Shown: positions 1 to 7,773, numbered from the stretch's first letter. The stretch: DNA of 8,393 bases from Melioribacteraceae bacterium (GCA_027036655.1 JALWEC010000379.1:1-8393); one strand, 5' to 3'. Notes: a model not told the origin generated them from the sequence alone. Numbers and translations are program-made.

Positions 1-2
1 TG

Positions 3-944
3 ATTGGCGGCGGACAAATAGGCGGAGTTATGGCTCAGCTTATCGCAACAAGACAATTAGCCGATGTCGTTTTATTTGATATTGTTGAAGGATTACCGCA
101 GGGCAAAACCCTTGACATTCACGAAGCATCAAGAATTGACAGATTCGATATGAATCTTAAAGGAACTAACGAGTACAAAGATATTGACAATGCCGACGTT
201 GTTATTATCACTGCCGGACTTCCCCGTAAACCGGGAATGAGCAGAGAAGATTTACTTACAACCAACGCTAAAATTATGACAAGCGTTGCCAACGGCGTTA
301 AAGAACATGCGCCTAACGCAATTGTTATCGTAATCTCGAATCCGTTGGACACAATGGTTACATTATTCCAAAAAGTTTCAGGCTTCCCGACCGAAAGAGT
401 AATCGGACAGGCGGGAGTTTTGGATTCATCCCGTTTCTCATCGTTTATTGCTTGGGAACTCGGCGTTTCCGTGCAGGATGTTAACGCAATGGTTCTCGGC
501 GGACACGGCGATTCAATGGTTCCGTTAGTAAGATACGCAAACGTTAACGGCGTTCCGGTAATGGAACTTCTCGAAAGAAAGTATAACGATAAAGCCAAAG
601 CGCAAGAAGTCATGGACGCAATGGTTGAAAGAACCAAAAAAGCCGGCGGCGAAGTTGTCGGATTGCTGAAAACAGGTTCCGCGTTCTATTCGCCTGCATC
701 AGCCGCAGTTACAATGGCTAAATCCATTTTACTGGATGAAAGACGCGTGCTTCCATGCAGTGTTTACTTAAATGGCGAATACGGCGTTGACGGATACTTT
801 GTCGGCGTTCCCGCAATTTTGGGCGAAAACGGAGTCGAAGGCGTATTCGAGCTTTCATTGAACGAAGAAGAACAAACCGCATTTGATAATTCCGTAAACG
901 CAGTTAAAAATTCCGTAGCCAATTTGGAAAAACTCGGATTTTAA
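3..944 (+). CDS. mdh: NAD-dependent malate dehydrogenase, LDH-like type (5' end outside window)
   Basis: This enzyme interconverts malate and oxaloacetate with NAD in the cytoplasm, as part of the TCA cycle. The reading frame is open from the first full codon at base 3, which encodes the end of the first beta strand and the glycine-rich nucleotide loop IGGGQIGG. The ATG at base 30 is therefore internal, and only about five or six N-terminal codons should be missing. Asp at the end of the second strand (LFDIVEG, bases 78-80) fits NAD preference. The stretch [12 protein letters not shown] carries the Arg residues typical of malate rather than lactate dehydrogenases. ISNPLD, the Asp and Arg of [11 protein letters not shown], and the active-site His of GGHGDSMVP (codon 504-506) are all present. 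The C-terminus is complete, and the total length of about 318 residues is normal. The gene ends just before a bidirectional terminator and converges on rpmA. The malate assignment over lactate rests on the RKPGMSR stretch. Confidence 0.95.
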   Translation: MGGGQIGGVMAQLIATRQLADVVLFDIVEGLPQGKTLDIHEASRIDRFDMNLKGTNEYKDIDNADVVIITAGLPRKPGMSREDLLTTNAKIMTSVANGVKEHAPNAIVIVISNPLDTMVTLFQKVSGFPTERVIGQAGVLDSSRFSSFIAWELGVSVQDVNAMVLGGHGDSMVPLVRYANVNGVPVMELLERKYNDKAKAQEVMDAMVERTKKAGGEVVGLLKTGSAFYSPASAAVTMAKSILLDERRVLPCSVYLNGEYGVDGYFVGVPAILGENGVEGVFELSLNEEEQTAFDNSVNAVKNSVANLEKLGF

Positions 945-964
945 TTTACAAGTTATTTAAAAAG

Positions 965-996
965 AAAAAACCTCTCGAAATGAGAGGTTTTTTTTT
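965..996. terminator. Bidirectional intrinsic terminator between mdh and rpmA
   Basis: CCTCTC (971-976) pairs with GAGAGG (982-987) around the five-base loop GAAAT. Flanking A and T runs (965-970 with 988-993) extend the stem. A T run follows on the + strand to 996, and the A run on the left becomes a U tract for transcripts read on the - strand. The hairpin can thus end both mdh (stop at 944) and the convergent rplU-rpmA transcript (stop at 1019). Confidence 0.9.
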
Positions 997-1018
997 GCGC
1001 AAAAATTAAATAACTTAT

Positions 1019-1273
1019 TTATGCTTCGTAAACGGAAACATATTTTCTGTTATTCTTTTTGGTTTCAAATTTTACGAATCCATCTTTAACCGCAAAAAGA
1101 GTATCGTCTCCGCCTATTTTCACATTAACGCCCGGGTGAAATTTTGTGCCTCTCTGACGAACAATAATCGAACCGGCAGTAACTTTTTCTCCGCCGAATC
1201 TTTTTACGCCAAGATACTGCGGATTACTATCGCGGCCGTTTCTCGATGAACCCTGTCCTTTTTTATGAGCCAT
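1019..1273 (-). CDS. rpmA: 50S ribosomal protein L27
   Basis: L27 is a small basic protein of the large ribosomal subunit whose N-terminal tail reaches toward the peptidyl transferase centre. The 84-residue product has the family's usual length and signatures: it begins [18 protein letters not shown] and contains [24 protein letters not shown] and the C-terminal [11 protein letters not shown]. The mature-type start MAHKK is encoded directly, with no cleavable N-terminal extension of the Firmicutes kind. The start is supported by AGAGG (complement of 1280-1284), six bases upstream of the ATG. The gene lies 14 nt downstream of rplU, the conserved rplU-rpmA pair, and is co-transcribed with it. 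Nothing is unusual in the sequence. Confidence 0.98.
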   Translation of the reverse strand: MAHKKGQGSSRNGRDSNPQYLGVKRFGGEKVTAGSIIVRQRGTKFHPGVNVKIGGDDTLFAVKDGFVKFETKKNNRKYVSVYEA

Positions 1274-1287
1274 GAATTACCTCTCTA

Positions 1288-1596
1288 TTAGCCGATCTTT
1301 GTTATTTCAATTTTTGTTAATTGCTGTCTGTGACCGTTTTTTACTTTATAAGATTTTCTTCTTTTCTTTTTAAAAACAATCACTTTTTCGTCTTTTAAGT
1401 GTTCTATCACTTTTGCTTCAACTTTTACTCCTTCAACCGTGGGAGCGCCAACTTTTGTTTCTTTTCCGTCGTTATAAAGTAACACGGAATCAAACGTTAC
1501 CGAAGCGTCGGCTTCAGCGTCTAATTTAGGCACGTAATGTGTCTCGTTTTCCGTTACTTTAAATTGTTGTCCAGCGATATCAACGACTGCGAACAT
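1288..1596 (-). CDS. rplU: 50S ribosomal protein L21
   Basis: L21 is a large-subunit protein that binds 23S rRNA. The 102-residue product is the standard length. It opens with MFAVVDIAGQQFKV, the typical L21 start, and includes VLLYNDG, GAPTVEG, VIVFKKKRRKSYKVKNGHRQ and the closing LTKIEITKIG. The basic KKKRRKSYKVKNGHRQ stretch is the rRNA-binding signature. The ATG is preceded by a strong Shine-Dalgarno sequence and, further upstream, by a plausible promoter. It is the first gene of a two-gene operon with rpmA. The short predicted leader (about 24 nt) leaves no room for a structured autoregulatory leader of the kind known upstream of rplU in Firmicutes. Confidence 0.98.
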   Translation of the reverse strand: MFAVVDIAGQQFKVTENETHYVPKLDAEADASVTFDSVLLYNDGKETKVGAPTVEGVKVEAKVIEHLKDEKVIVFKKKRRKSYKVKNGHRQQLTKIEITKIG

Positions 1597-1600
1597 CTAA

Positions 1601-1606
1601 TCCTCC
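1601..1606 (-). promoter_or_regulatory. Strong ribosome binding site of rplU
   Basis: The - strand reads GGAGGA, a near-complete Shine-Dalgarno sequence, four bases before the rplU ATG. It shows that this genome uses the anti-Shine-Dalgarno for at least some genes. The patatin gene, the YkuD-like gene and the Omp85 gene have no comparable site. Confidence 0.8.
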
Positions 1607-1625
1607 AATAATTAAACTTAGCTTA

Positions 1626-1657
1626 CAAATATAATTATAATATCTTTTTTTATCAAA
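1626..1657 (-). promoter_or_regulatory. Candidate Bacteroidota-type promoter of rplU-rpmA
   Basis: On the - strand TATATTTG (1633 down to 1626) matches the Bacteroidota -7 consensus TAnnTTTG exactly. TTTG (1657 down to 1654) lies 20 nt upstream at the -33 position. Transcription would start near 1620, giving a leader of about 24 nt before the rplU ATG. The match to consensus is seen in the sequence. Its use as a promoter is inferred, and AT-rich DNA produces such matches by chance. Confidence 0.5.
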
Positions 1658-1705
1658 ATTATTTTGAATATATTTTGTAGAAGTTTTTAACAAAAATGGT
1701 AAAAA

Positions 1706-2641
1706 ATGTCAAAATTAGGTATTGCATTAGGCGGAGGAGGCGCTCGCGGGTTAGCCCACATCGGCGTTCTGAAAAAATTAGAGAAAGAAAAGATAGAAAT
1801 TTCCGCAATTACAGGCTGTAGCATGGGAGCCGTTGTCGGTTCGCTGTACGCCTACTACGGCGACGCCAAGAAAACAGAGCAAACGCTTGCCGATTTCATC
1901 GAGAATATTGATTTGGAGGAGCTTGGGCTTCAAGATTTAAATGAAAACGACAAAAAGAATTCGCCCGAAAATTTTTCGCTTCTTGATAAAAGTTTCTGGG
2001 AATCATTTGTTAGTTTTTTCCGTTTTCGATTTAATATGATAAGAACAATTAAAAACTCATCCTACTTTGATGAAGAAACCACCTCAAAAATATTTGAGCT
2101 GATACCTGACGTAAAAATTGAGGAATTAAAAATTCCATTTTCCGCAATCTCAACCGATTTGATTTCAGGCAAAGAAGTTAACTTTACTCGCGGCAGTTTA
2201 CGCGAAGCCGTAAGAGCGAGTTCTTCTATCCCGGGAATTTTCCCCGCTGTAAAAAAGGATGATATGCTTCTTGTGGACGGAGCCGCATCGGAAAGCGTTC
2301 CGGTCGGAAAAGTTAAGGAAATCGGAGCGGACAGAGTATTGGCAATTAATGTTTCGCATTGCATCAAAGCCGATAAAGAACCGGAAAATCTTTTTGAGAT
2401 TCTCTATCGAACGGGAGATATTTCGGCTTATCATCTCTCTTTGGAAAGATTAAAAGCGGCTGATTTGGTAATCAATCCGGAAGTAAAAGATGTTTTTTGG
2501 GCTGATTTTATTAACTACCGCGCAATTATTAACGAAGGATATTCCGCTGCAAGAGAAAGTTTGGGCGAGATCAAAAAACTTGTAAACAGAAACTCATTCG
2601 CCCTTGAACTTGAGCATTTTATAAAAAAAGTTGTTGATTAA
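1706..2641 (+). CDS. Patatin-like phospholipase, RssA/YlbK type
   Basis: This is a predicted serine lipid acyl hydrolase of the patatin family; the substrate is unknown. The 311-residue product contains every patatin landmark. The glycine-rich oxyanion loop GGGGARGLAH spans residues 9-18. The nucleophile elbow is GCSMG with Ser39. The ASSSIPGIFP segment covers 171-180, and the catalytic Asp is Asp191 in VDGA, completing a Ser-Asp dyad. Family members of this size act as stand-alone enzymes. There is no signal peptide or membrane segment, because the oxyanion loop begins nine residues from the start, so a cytoplasmic location is expected. The ATG at 1706 leads directly into the conserved first strand, and I see no Shine-Dalgarno site. 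The gene diverges from rplU and converges tail to tail, 30 nt away, on the Omp85 gene. The C-terminal 90 residues carry no motif I recognise. Confidence 0.9.
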   Translation: MSKLGIALGGGGARGLAHIGVLKKLEKEKIEISAITGCSMGAVVGSLYAYYGDAKKTEQTLADFIENIDLEELGLQDLNENDKKNSPENFSLLDKSFWESFVSFFRFRFNMIRTIKNSSYFDEETTSKIFELIPDVKIEELKIPFSAISTDLISGKEVNFTRGSLREAVRASSSIPGIFPAVKKDDMLLVDGAASESVPVGKVKEIGADRVLAINVSHCIKADKEPENLFEILYRTGDISAYHLSLERLKAADLVINPEVKDVFWADFINYRAIINEGYSAARESLGEIKKLVNRNSFALELEHFIKKVVD

Positions 2642-2671
2642 GTTTTTTAGGAAACCGTGGCGTTAAACAAT

Positions 2672-4792
2672 CTAAAACGCCTCGCCGATTCCGATATGGA
2701 ATGAAAATGTTTCCGGAATTATTCTTTTTTTGAAAAAAGACTTCCGGTAATCCGGGTCGTAAACTTTAAATCCCAAATCGAATCTGATTGGGAAAAAGTT
2801 GGTATAGTATCGAAATCCGAATCCCGCGGCTACTGCGATTTCATCCCAGCGGAAATATTTGAAATCAATCCAAGAATTTCCCCAATCCGTAAAAACCACT
2901 CCGCCGAAATTGCCAATAATTTTGCTCCGAAATTCAATTGAGCCTTCGATTAATGAAAATCCCCCGGGCGAAAAATTACGAAGTAAAATAGCTTCAAGGT
3001 CGTGGGGATTCGTGGTTTGCAAATTTACGGAAGAGTTAACCGGCACAAGCTCTCTGTTTCTCCAACCTCTTACGGAATTACTTCCCCCGGCGTACAATCT
3101 TTCGTCAAGCGGTATGTCAGACCTGTTTCCACCGATTAAATATATTTCCCCAACCCTGATTCTCATTCCCAAAGTTGAGCGATACGTGGAAAAGAGTTCC
3201 GGATAATATGTTGAATTTGCGATAAACTTTATATATCGCGGTCGCGAAAAGTTATCGGAAAAAATTGAGTTGATTGCGCCGAGTAAATTATTGCCATCTT
3301 CGAGATGAAAAAACAAGGTGTATCCCTTAGTGGGAAAAACAAAATCGTTAGTCGCATTCTTCACGGCGTCAATAGCCAAATACAGGTTAGAGCCAACACT
3401 TTTAAAGTTTGCAAGATTTACTTCCCTCAAAGAATCAAGCGTTGCCTGCTGCGCCGGGTTAGGATGAGTATTGCTGATAAAAGCATTAAACAAGTTCTGG
3501 ATATAACTTTCCTTGTATTGATAAACCGAGCGCTCGGCTCTCATATAAGCTGTTAATCCCGAAAAATAAACCTTCTTCGGAAGCGAAAAGTCGAAGCTCA
3601 ATCTGGAACCGTAAATGTTGGAAAAATACTCGCTTCTTCTGTTTTGGATAGTATAATAAAGCTGCAATTTTGTAAAAATTGATTTCCCGAAAAGAAGCGG
3701 CTGCGAAATCGTTGTTCTTAAATCGAGATAACCGTAAAAAAGACTATCAATGTGGGAAAGATTGGAAACGAGCGAAAGCGGGTCCTGAGCAGTCGCCGAA
3801 AGCTGCAAGTTTAGTTTTCTGGCGCCTCCCAAAAAGTTTCGCCGTGAATACCCGACAGCCAAACCGAGATTAAAAACGTTATCTTCATTATTGGCAATCA
3901 GCTGCGGAGCGACTTCGTTGCGCGGCTTCAACGAAGTAACGACTTTTACGGGCACTTCATCTTTTACCGAATCGACCCGCCCGATATTTATCTGCGAGGA
4001 ATTAAACAAATCCGTGCGATAAAGACGCACTTCCCCTTTCTGAATACGGCTTTCGTCAAACCAGTCGCCTTTGTGAACATCGGCAATCTCAAGAATTAAT
4101 TTTTTAGAAACATAGTTTTCTTCACTGCTCTGGTTTTGAACGTAAACGTCCGCTATTTTAACTCTCGCTCCTAATTTCAAAGTAAAAGTTATCTTTACAA
4201 TATTTCGGTTAGTGTCGATAAGAGCTTTCGGGTTAAGAAGACTTGACATCAGGTAACCGTTATTGTGAAGAATGCTCGTAATATTTTTTGTTGCAGCCAA
4301 AATTTTTTCAGAATCGAAAAATTCGGTCGAATCGAATTTCACCTCGTCGGCAATATCGTTTTTAAAATACTTCGGTAAATTTGCAAATCCGTTAAGGATT
4401 ACTTTATTAATCCTTGCTCTTGTCCCTTCTTTAATCAAAAAAAGAATTTTTACGTATTTATCCTTGTTATGAAAAATTTTGTATTCCACTTTTGCTTTGA
4501 AAAAGCCTTTGGTTTTATAAAAATTCGTAATGTTTTCGGCGTCCTTTACAACAGTAAGCGAATCAAAATAAACCGGAGGAGAACCAAGAGACGGATTTAT
4601 GCCGTAGAGAAACTGGGATAAAGAGTTTGGCGTTTCCCTTGTCTCAAGAATATTCTCAATCTGATAATCGGGTATGGAAACGTTTCCTCGGATTTCTACG
4701 GTTTCGACTTCTTCCCTCGTAACTCCTTCGCCCCAAAGTACTACCGTGGAGAAAAACAAAATGAAAATAATATTTAATATTTTATTCGACAA
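2672..4792 (-). CDS. Omp85-family outer-membrane assembly protein, TamA/BamA-like with three POTRA domains
   Basis: Omp85 proteins insert beta-barrel proteins into, or move proteins across, the outer membrane. The 706-residue product starts with a signal peptide (Lys at 4, hydrophobic 5-20) that lacks a lipobox Cys. Three POTRA-like repeats follow, at roughly 28-123, 126-208 and 210-291, each beginning with a strand such as VETVEIRGN or INKVILNGF. The barrel occupies about 305-706. It shows the family's FPTKG (486-490), ERLYAGG followed by VRGW (574-577, the loop-6 motif), VVFTDWGN and IRFDLG, and it ends in a C-terminal Phe as barrel proteins usually do. Three POTRAs suggest TamA more than five-POTRA BamA, but barrel identity alone does not settle the role. 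The only credible start is TTG at 4792, which preserves the signal peptide; no in-frame ATG occurs near the N-terminus. It overlaps the end of the YkuD-like gene by 11 nt, suggesting translational coupling. Confidence 0.88.
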   Translation of the reverse strand: MSNKILNIIFILFFSTVVLWGEGVTREEVETVEIRGNVSIPDYQIENILETRETPNSLSQFLYGINPSLGSPPVYFDSLTVVKDAENITNFYKTKGFFKAKVEYKIFHNKDKYVKILFLIKEGTRARINKVILNGFANLPKYFKNDIADEVKFDSTEFFDSEKILAATKNITSILHNNGYLMSSLLNPKALIDTNRNIVKITFTLKLGARVKIADVYVQNQSSEENYVSKKLILEIADVHKGDWFDESRIQKGEVRLYRTDLFNSSQINIGRVDSVKDEVPVKVVTSLKPRNEVAPQLIANNEDNVFNLGLAVGYSRRNFLGGARKLNLQLSATAQDPLSLVSNLSHIDSLFYGYLDLRTTISQPLLFGKSIFTKLQLYYTIQNRRSEYFSNIYGSRLSFDFSLPKKVYFSGLTAYMRAERSVYQYKESYIQNLFNAFISNTHPNPAQQATLDSLREVNLANFKSVGSNLYLAIDAVKNATNDFVFPTKGYTLFFHLEDGNNLLGAINSIFSDNFSRPRYIKFIANSTYYPELFSTYRSTLGMRIRVGEIYLIGGNRSDIPLDERLYAGGSNSVRGWRNRELVPVNSSVNLQTTNPHDLEAILLRNFSPGGFSLIEGSIEFRSKIIGNFGGVVFTDWGNSWIDFKYFRWDEIAVAAGFGFRYYTNFFPIRFDLGFKVYDPDYRKSFFKKRIIPETFSFHIGIGEAF

Positions 4793-5414
4793 TTTTAACT
4801 TCGGTCCCCGGTTTTACAAATCTTATTAATTCATTGATATCTTCATTACACATCGCAATCGAACCGTTTGTCCAATTGAAAACAAAAGGTAAATTTTTAA
4901 GTATGTAATTTAACTTTCCACAACCTTCTATACTAATTTTTGGTCCGAAAATCTTTTCATCTACATTGATTTGTTTTCCGTCGATTAATTTTTGCCACAG
5001 TCGGCGGAATTCCTTTCTATTGATAAAATTGTTTTTGTAAGCTGTTTTTATATCTTCAAAATTAGGATAATCAATCACAAGCCGCATATAAAATAATTTA
5101 CTCGTATCAATAGAAGTTACTTTGTATTTGCCTGTCGGAGTAGTAACAAAACCGTTTCTTAAACTTCCCAACTTGCTTGCGGAGTGTCCGAGAAATACGC
5201 GATAATTTTTAAGGGGAATGCCGCCATCAAATAGCGTTAATGAGTACTTTTTCAGATTAATTTCAATTTTTATCTTTGTAGAGTCAGTCAAGGCAATATT
5301 TTTCTTGCTAAGCAAATTCCCGGAATCTTTCATTCTCATAAAATTTCCGTAAAGAAGCATTCCGGCAAAAAATATCAGCAGACTGATAAAGAGATATATG
5401 AATTTTTTAATCAA
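4782..5414 (-). CDS. Membrane-anchored L,D-transpeptidase (YkuD)-fold protein, probable pseudoenzyme
   Basis: YkuD-fold enzymes cross-link peptidoglycan or attach proteins to it outside the cytoplasmic membrane, using a catalytic Cys and His. This 210-residue protein has an N-terminal hydrophobic anchor (about 5-23). The fold follows from about residue 48: strands IKIEINLKKYSLTLFD, then TTPTGKYKV (91-99), the DYPNFED region (115-121) and the closing GTEVKIVE. It resembles the subgroup with a motif like HGGG...DWTxGCIA. Here the aligned stretches are IEGCGK (162-167) and FNWTNGSIAMCN (179-190). The His position is Glu163 and the nucleophile position is Ser185. Two other cysteines, 165 and 189, lie close by. 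Canonical transpeptidase activity is therefore doubtful. The start is TTG at 5414, since an in-frame stop lies just upstream and the next ATG would remove most of the anchor. No Shine-Dalgarno site is visible. It is the first gene of an operon with the Omp85 gene. Confidence 0.8.
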   Translation of the reverse strand: MIKKFIYLFISLLIFFAGMLLYGNFMRMKDSGNLLSKKNIALTDSTKIKIEINLKKYSLTLFDGGIPLKNYRVFLGHSASKLGSLRNGFVTTPTGKYKVTSIDTSKLFYMRLVIDYPNFEDIKTAYKNNFINRKEFRRLWQKLIDGKQINVDEKIFGPKISIEGCGKLNYILKNLPFVFNWTNGSIAMCNEDINELIRFVKPGTEVKIVE

Positions 5415-5461
5415 TGAATTTTCTTAATAATTGTTACAGGTAAGATAATTAATACGAAGTG

Positions 5462-5500
5462 AAAAAAGAAGATTGCCCCGCTCAAAGCGGGACAATCTTT
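5462..5500 (-). terminator. Intrinsic terminator of maeB
   Basis: A 14-base stem (5469-5482 with 5486-5499, three-base loop) lies eight bases past the maeB stop. On the - strand a U-rich run follows the stem (complement of 5462-5470). The single imperfect pair (5476 with 5492) is a G-U wobble in RNA read from the - strand but an A-C mismatch on the + strand, so the hairpin is tuned to the maeB transcript. It lies upstream of the YkuD-like gene, separating the two units. Confidence 0.9.
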
Positions 5501-5508
5501 AACAGAAT

Positions 5509-7761
5509 TTATTTCTTAGATTCCGCATCTACAACCGCAATAGCGGTAACGTTTATTATGTCGTCCGCCGTTGCGCCGCGCTGCAATACGTGAATTGATT
5601 TTTTCATACCGAGCAGAATCGGTCCGATAACCGTTGCGCCTGCCGCTCTTTCCATCAGTTTGTAAGCAATATTGCCGGAAGCGAGGTTCGGGAAAATAAG
5701 AATATTTGCGTCTCCTTTAATTCCGGAAAACTCAAATTCTTCTTTTGCCAAATCACTGTTAAGAGCAATATCAACCTGCATTTCGCCATCGACTTTCAGT
5801 TCAGGTTTAGCTTTCTTTATTAATTCAACCGCTTTCTGAACCTTCATTGTCTCTTCGTCGCGAACACTGCCGAAGTTGCTATAAGATAACAAGGCAACTT
5901 TGGGATCAAGCTCAAAGCGTGAAACAGTTTCGGCAGCCAGCATAGCTATGTCGGCAAGCTGTTCGGCATTCGGATTAACATTTACCGTGGTATCGGCAAA
6001 GAAAAGTACTTTTCTGTCAAGAACGATAATACTCATTCCCGCAACAATTCCCGTTCCCTTGCTCATTCCGACGCTTTCAAGCGCGGGACGGATTGTCGTA
6101 GGATAATTAACTCTGTAACCTCCGACCAAAGCGTCAGCCAATCCAAACTGAACCATCAATGAGCCGTAATAGTAAGGATTTACAACTAATTTACGAGCTT
6201 TTTTATAGGTTACACCTTTACGCTGTCTGAGTTTGTAATAATATTCGGCAAATTCTTCAATATGTTCACTGTTTTGAGGGTCGCAAATATCAAAATTTTC
6301 GAGAGAATAACCCAGCTTAGAAATTGTATTGGTGATTTTTTCTTTATTACCCAGTAAAATCGGCTTGGCAATTTTACCGGTGAAAACTCCGTGTGCCGCG
6401 CGAATAATTGTTTCTTCCTCGCCTTCAGGATAAACAACGCGTTTCGGAGTCATCTGTGCTTTATGAATCATCAAACGAATAATCTCTTTCGAGAATCCCA
6501 ACCGTTCTTTCAGTTGCTCTTTATAATCATCCCAATCCTCGATGTTTTTCCTTGCTACTCCGGTATCCATTGCAGCTTTGGCAACTGCCGGAGCAACCGT
6601 CCATAGTACGCGGGGATCGAAAGGTTTCGGAATAATATACTCGCGCCCGAAAGTAAAATGTTGTCCTCCGTAAGCTCTGCTGACCGCATCGGGAACTTTT
6701 TCCTTTGCCAGTCCGGCTAAAGCGCGAACGGCAGCCATTTTCATTTCTTCGTTAATTGTCGTTGCGCGAACGTCCAAAGCGCCTCTGAAAATAAAAGGGA
6801 AACCGAGAACATTATTAACCTGGTTCGGATAATCGCTTCTTCCGGTAGCCATAATTACGTCGGGACGAGCGTCTGTTGCGTCTTCATAAGTAATTTCCGG
6901 ATCCGGATTCGCCATTGCAAAAATAATAGGAGTATCCGCCATTCCACGAACCATATCTTTACTGACCAAATTTGCTTTTGAAAGACCTAAGAAAGCATCG
7001 GCGCCTTTCATTGCTTCTTCGAGCGAATCGTATTTAACGTCCGTTGCAAATTCGGCTTTATATTTGTTCAAATCGGTTCTGCCTTTGTGAATATGCCCTT
7101 TTGAATCGAACATTGCGATATTTTCTTTTTTGACTCCTGCTGTTACATACAGTTTGCTGCAGGCAATTCCCGCCGCTCCGGCGCCGACTACAACCAATCG
7201 CATATCTTCCAACTTTTTACCGGCAACTTCTGCGCCGTTTATTAACGCCGCGCAGGAAATAATTGCCGTCCCGTGCTGGTCGTCATGGAAGACCGGAATA
7301 TTCATCGTTTTTTTCAATTCCTCTTCAACTTCAAAACATTCCGGAGCTTTGATGTCCTCAAGATTAATTCCGCCGAATGTCGGCTCTAATTTTTGTACCG
7401 TTGAAATAATTTCTTTCGGATCTTTCGATTTAACTTCGATGTCAAATACGTCAATATCCGCAAATCTTTTAAATAACACGCCTTTTCCTTCCATAACAGG
7501 TTTCCCCGCCATGGGACCAATATCTCCCAATCCGAGAACCGCCGTTCCGTTGGAAACTACCGCAACCAAGTTTCCTTTTGCGGTATATTTATAGACTAAT
7601 GATTCGTCTTTTTCGATTTCCAAACAAGGAATTGCAACTCCGGGCGTATAAGCCATGGATAATTCTCTTGATGTAAAACATGGTTTGGTTGCGACAACCT
7701 CTATTTTTCCGGGGCGCCCTTCGCTGTGATATTTAAGTGCATCTTCTTTTGTTATTGCCAT
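5509..7761 (-). CDS. maeB: NADP-type malic enzyme with C-terminal phosphotransacetylase-like domain
   Basis: Malic enzyme oxidatively decarboxylates malate to pyruvate and CO2, yielding NAD(P)H for gluconeogenesis or lipid synthesis. The 750-residue product matches the MaeB architecture. The malic domain contains Tyr38 in YTPGVA, Lys93 in EGKGVLFK, the metal ligands Glu135 and Asp136 (NLEDI) and FHDDQHGT (158-165). The Rossmann loop GAGAAG is at 193-198, and NPDPE (285-289) and [18 protein letters not shown] also fit. From about 430 a Pta-like domain begins ([33 protein letters not shown]). Near its end the sequence is HVLQRGA, with Gln727 where active Pta has the catalytic Ser of LSRG. This is usual in MaeB, where the domain is thought to bind acetyl-CoA as an inhibitor. 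A TTG at 7791 would add ten residues, but ATG at 7761 is preferred because AGAGG lies seven bases upstream and the protein then begins [12 protein letters not shown], as relatives do. Cofactor preference cannot be told from sequence alone. Confidence 0.96.
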   Translation of the reverse strand: MAITKEDALKYHSEGRPGKIEVVATKPCFTSRELSMAYTPGVAIPCLEIEKDESLVYKYTAKGNLVAVVSNGTAVLGLGDIGPMAGKPVMEGKGVLFKRFADIDVFDIEVKSKDPKEIISTVQKLEPTFGGINLEDIKAPECFEVEEELKKTMNIPVFHDDQHGTAIISCAALINGAEVAGKKLEDMRLVVVGAGAAGIACSKLYVTAGVKKENIAMFDSKGHIHKGRTDLNKYKAEFATDVKYDSLEEAMKGADAFLGLSKANLVSKDMVRGMADTPIIFAMANPDPEITYEDATDARPDVIMATGRSDYPNQVNNVLGFPFIFRGALDVRATTINEEMKMAAVRALAGLAKEKVPDAVSRAYGGQHFTFGREYIIPKPFDPRVLWTVAPAVAKAAMDTGVARKNIEDWDDYKEQLKERLGFSKEIIRLMIHKAQMTPKRVVYPEGEEETIIRAAHGVFTGKIAKPILLGNKEKITNTISKLGYSLENFDICDPQNSEHIEEFAEYYYKLRQRKGVTYKKARKLVVNPYYYGSLMVQFGLADALVGGYRVNYPTTIRPALESVGMSKGTGIVAGMSIIVLDRKVLFFADTTVNVNPNAEQLADIAMLAAETVSRFELDPKVALLSYSNFGSVRDEETMKVQKAVELIKKAKPELKVDGEMQVDIALNSDLAKEEFEFSGIKGDANILIFPNLASGNIAYKLMERAAGATVIGPILLGMKKSIHVLQRGATADDIINVTAIAVVDAESKK

Positions 7762-7768
7762 TTTTTTG

Positions 7769-7773
7769 CCTCT
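7769..7773 (-). promoter_or_regulatory. Ribosome binding site that fixes the maeB start
   Basis: The - strand reads AGAGG, seven bases before the ATG at 7761. It lies inside the ten-codon extension that a start at the TTG (7791) would produce, so it argues for the ATG. A TACAATTG (7796 down to 7789) overlaps that TTG and differs by one base from the TAnnTTTG -7 element. It may be the promoter, giving a leader of about 20 nt, but no clear -33 element accompanies it. Confidence 0.65.

Noticed and set aside
119..637. 172-codon open frame on the - strand inside mdh
   Set aside because: It is antisense to conserved malate dehydrogenase codons, its translation is low-complexity and resembles no family, and it has no ribosome binding site.
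1597..1705. Possible structured ribosomal-protein leader upstream of rplU
   Set aside because: The sequence is AT-rich with no long stem, and the predicted leader is only about 24 nt.
1696..1708. ATG at 1696 as an alternative patatin start
   Set aside because: It is in a different reading frame from the patatin protein; the ATG at 1706 leads directly into the conserved oxyanion-loop region.
2659..2681. GGCGTT / AACGCC inverted repeat between the patatin and Omp85 genes
   Set aside because: Only six base pairs with an 11-base loop, no T run on either side, and it overlaps the last Omp85 codons, so it is not a convincing terminator.
7130..7594. 154-codon open frame on the + strand inside maeB
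   Set aside because: It lies antisense to the catalytic region of the malic enzyme; its Ser/Pro-rich translation is typical of a shadow frame.
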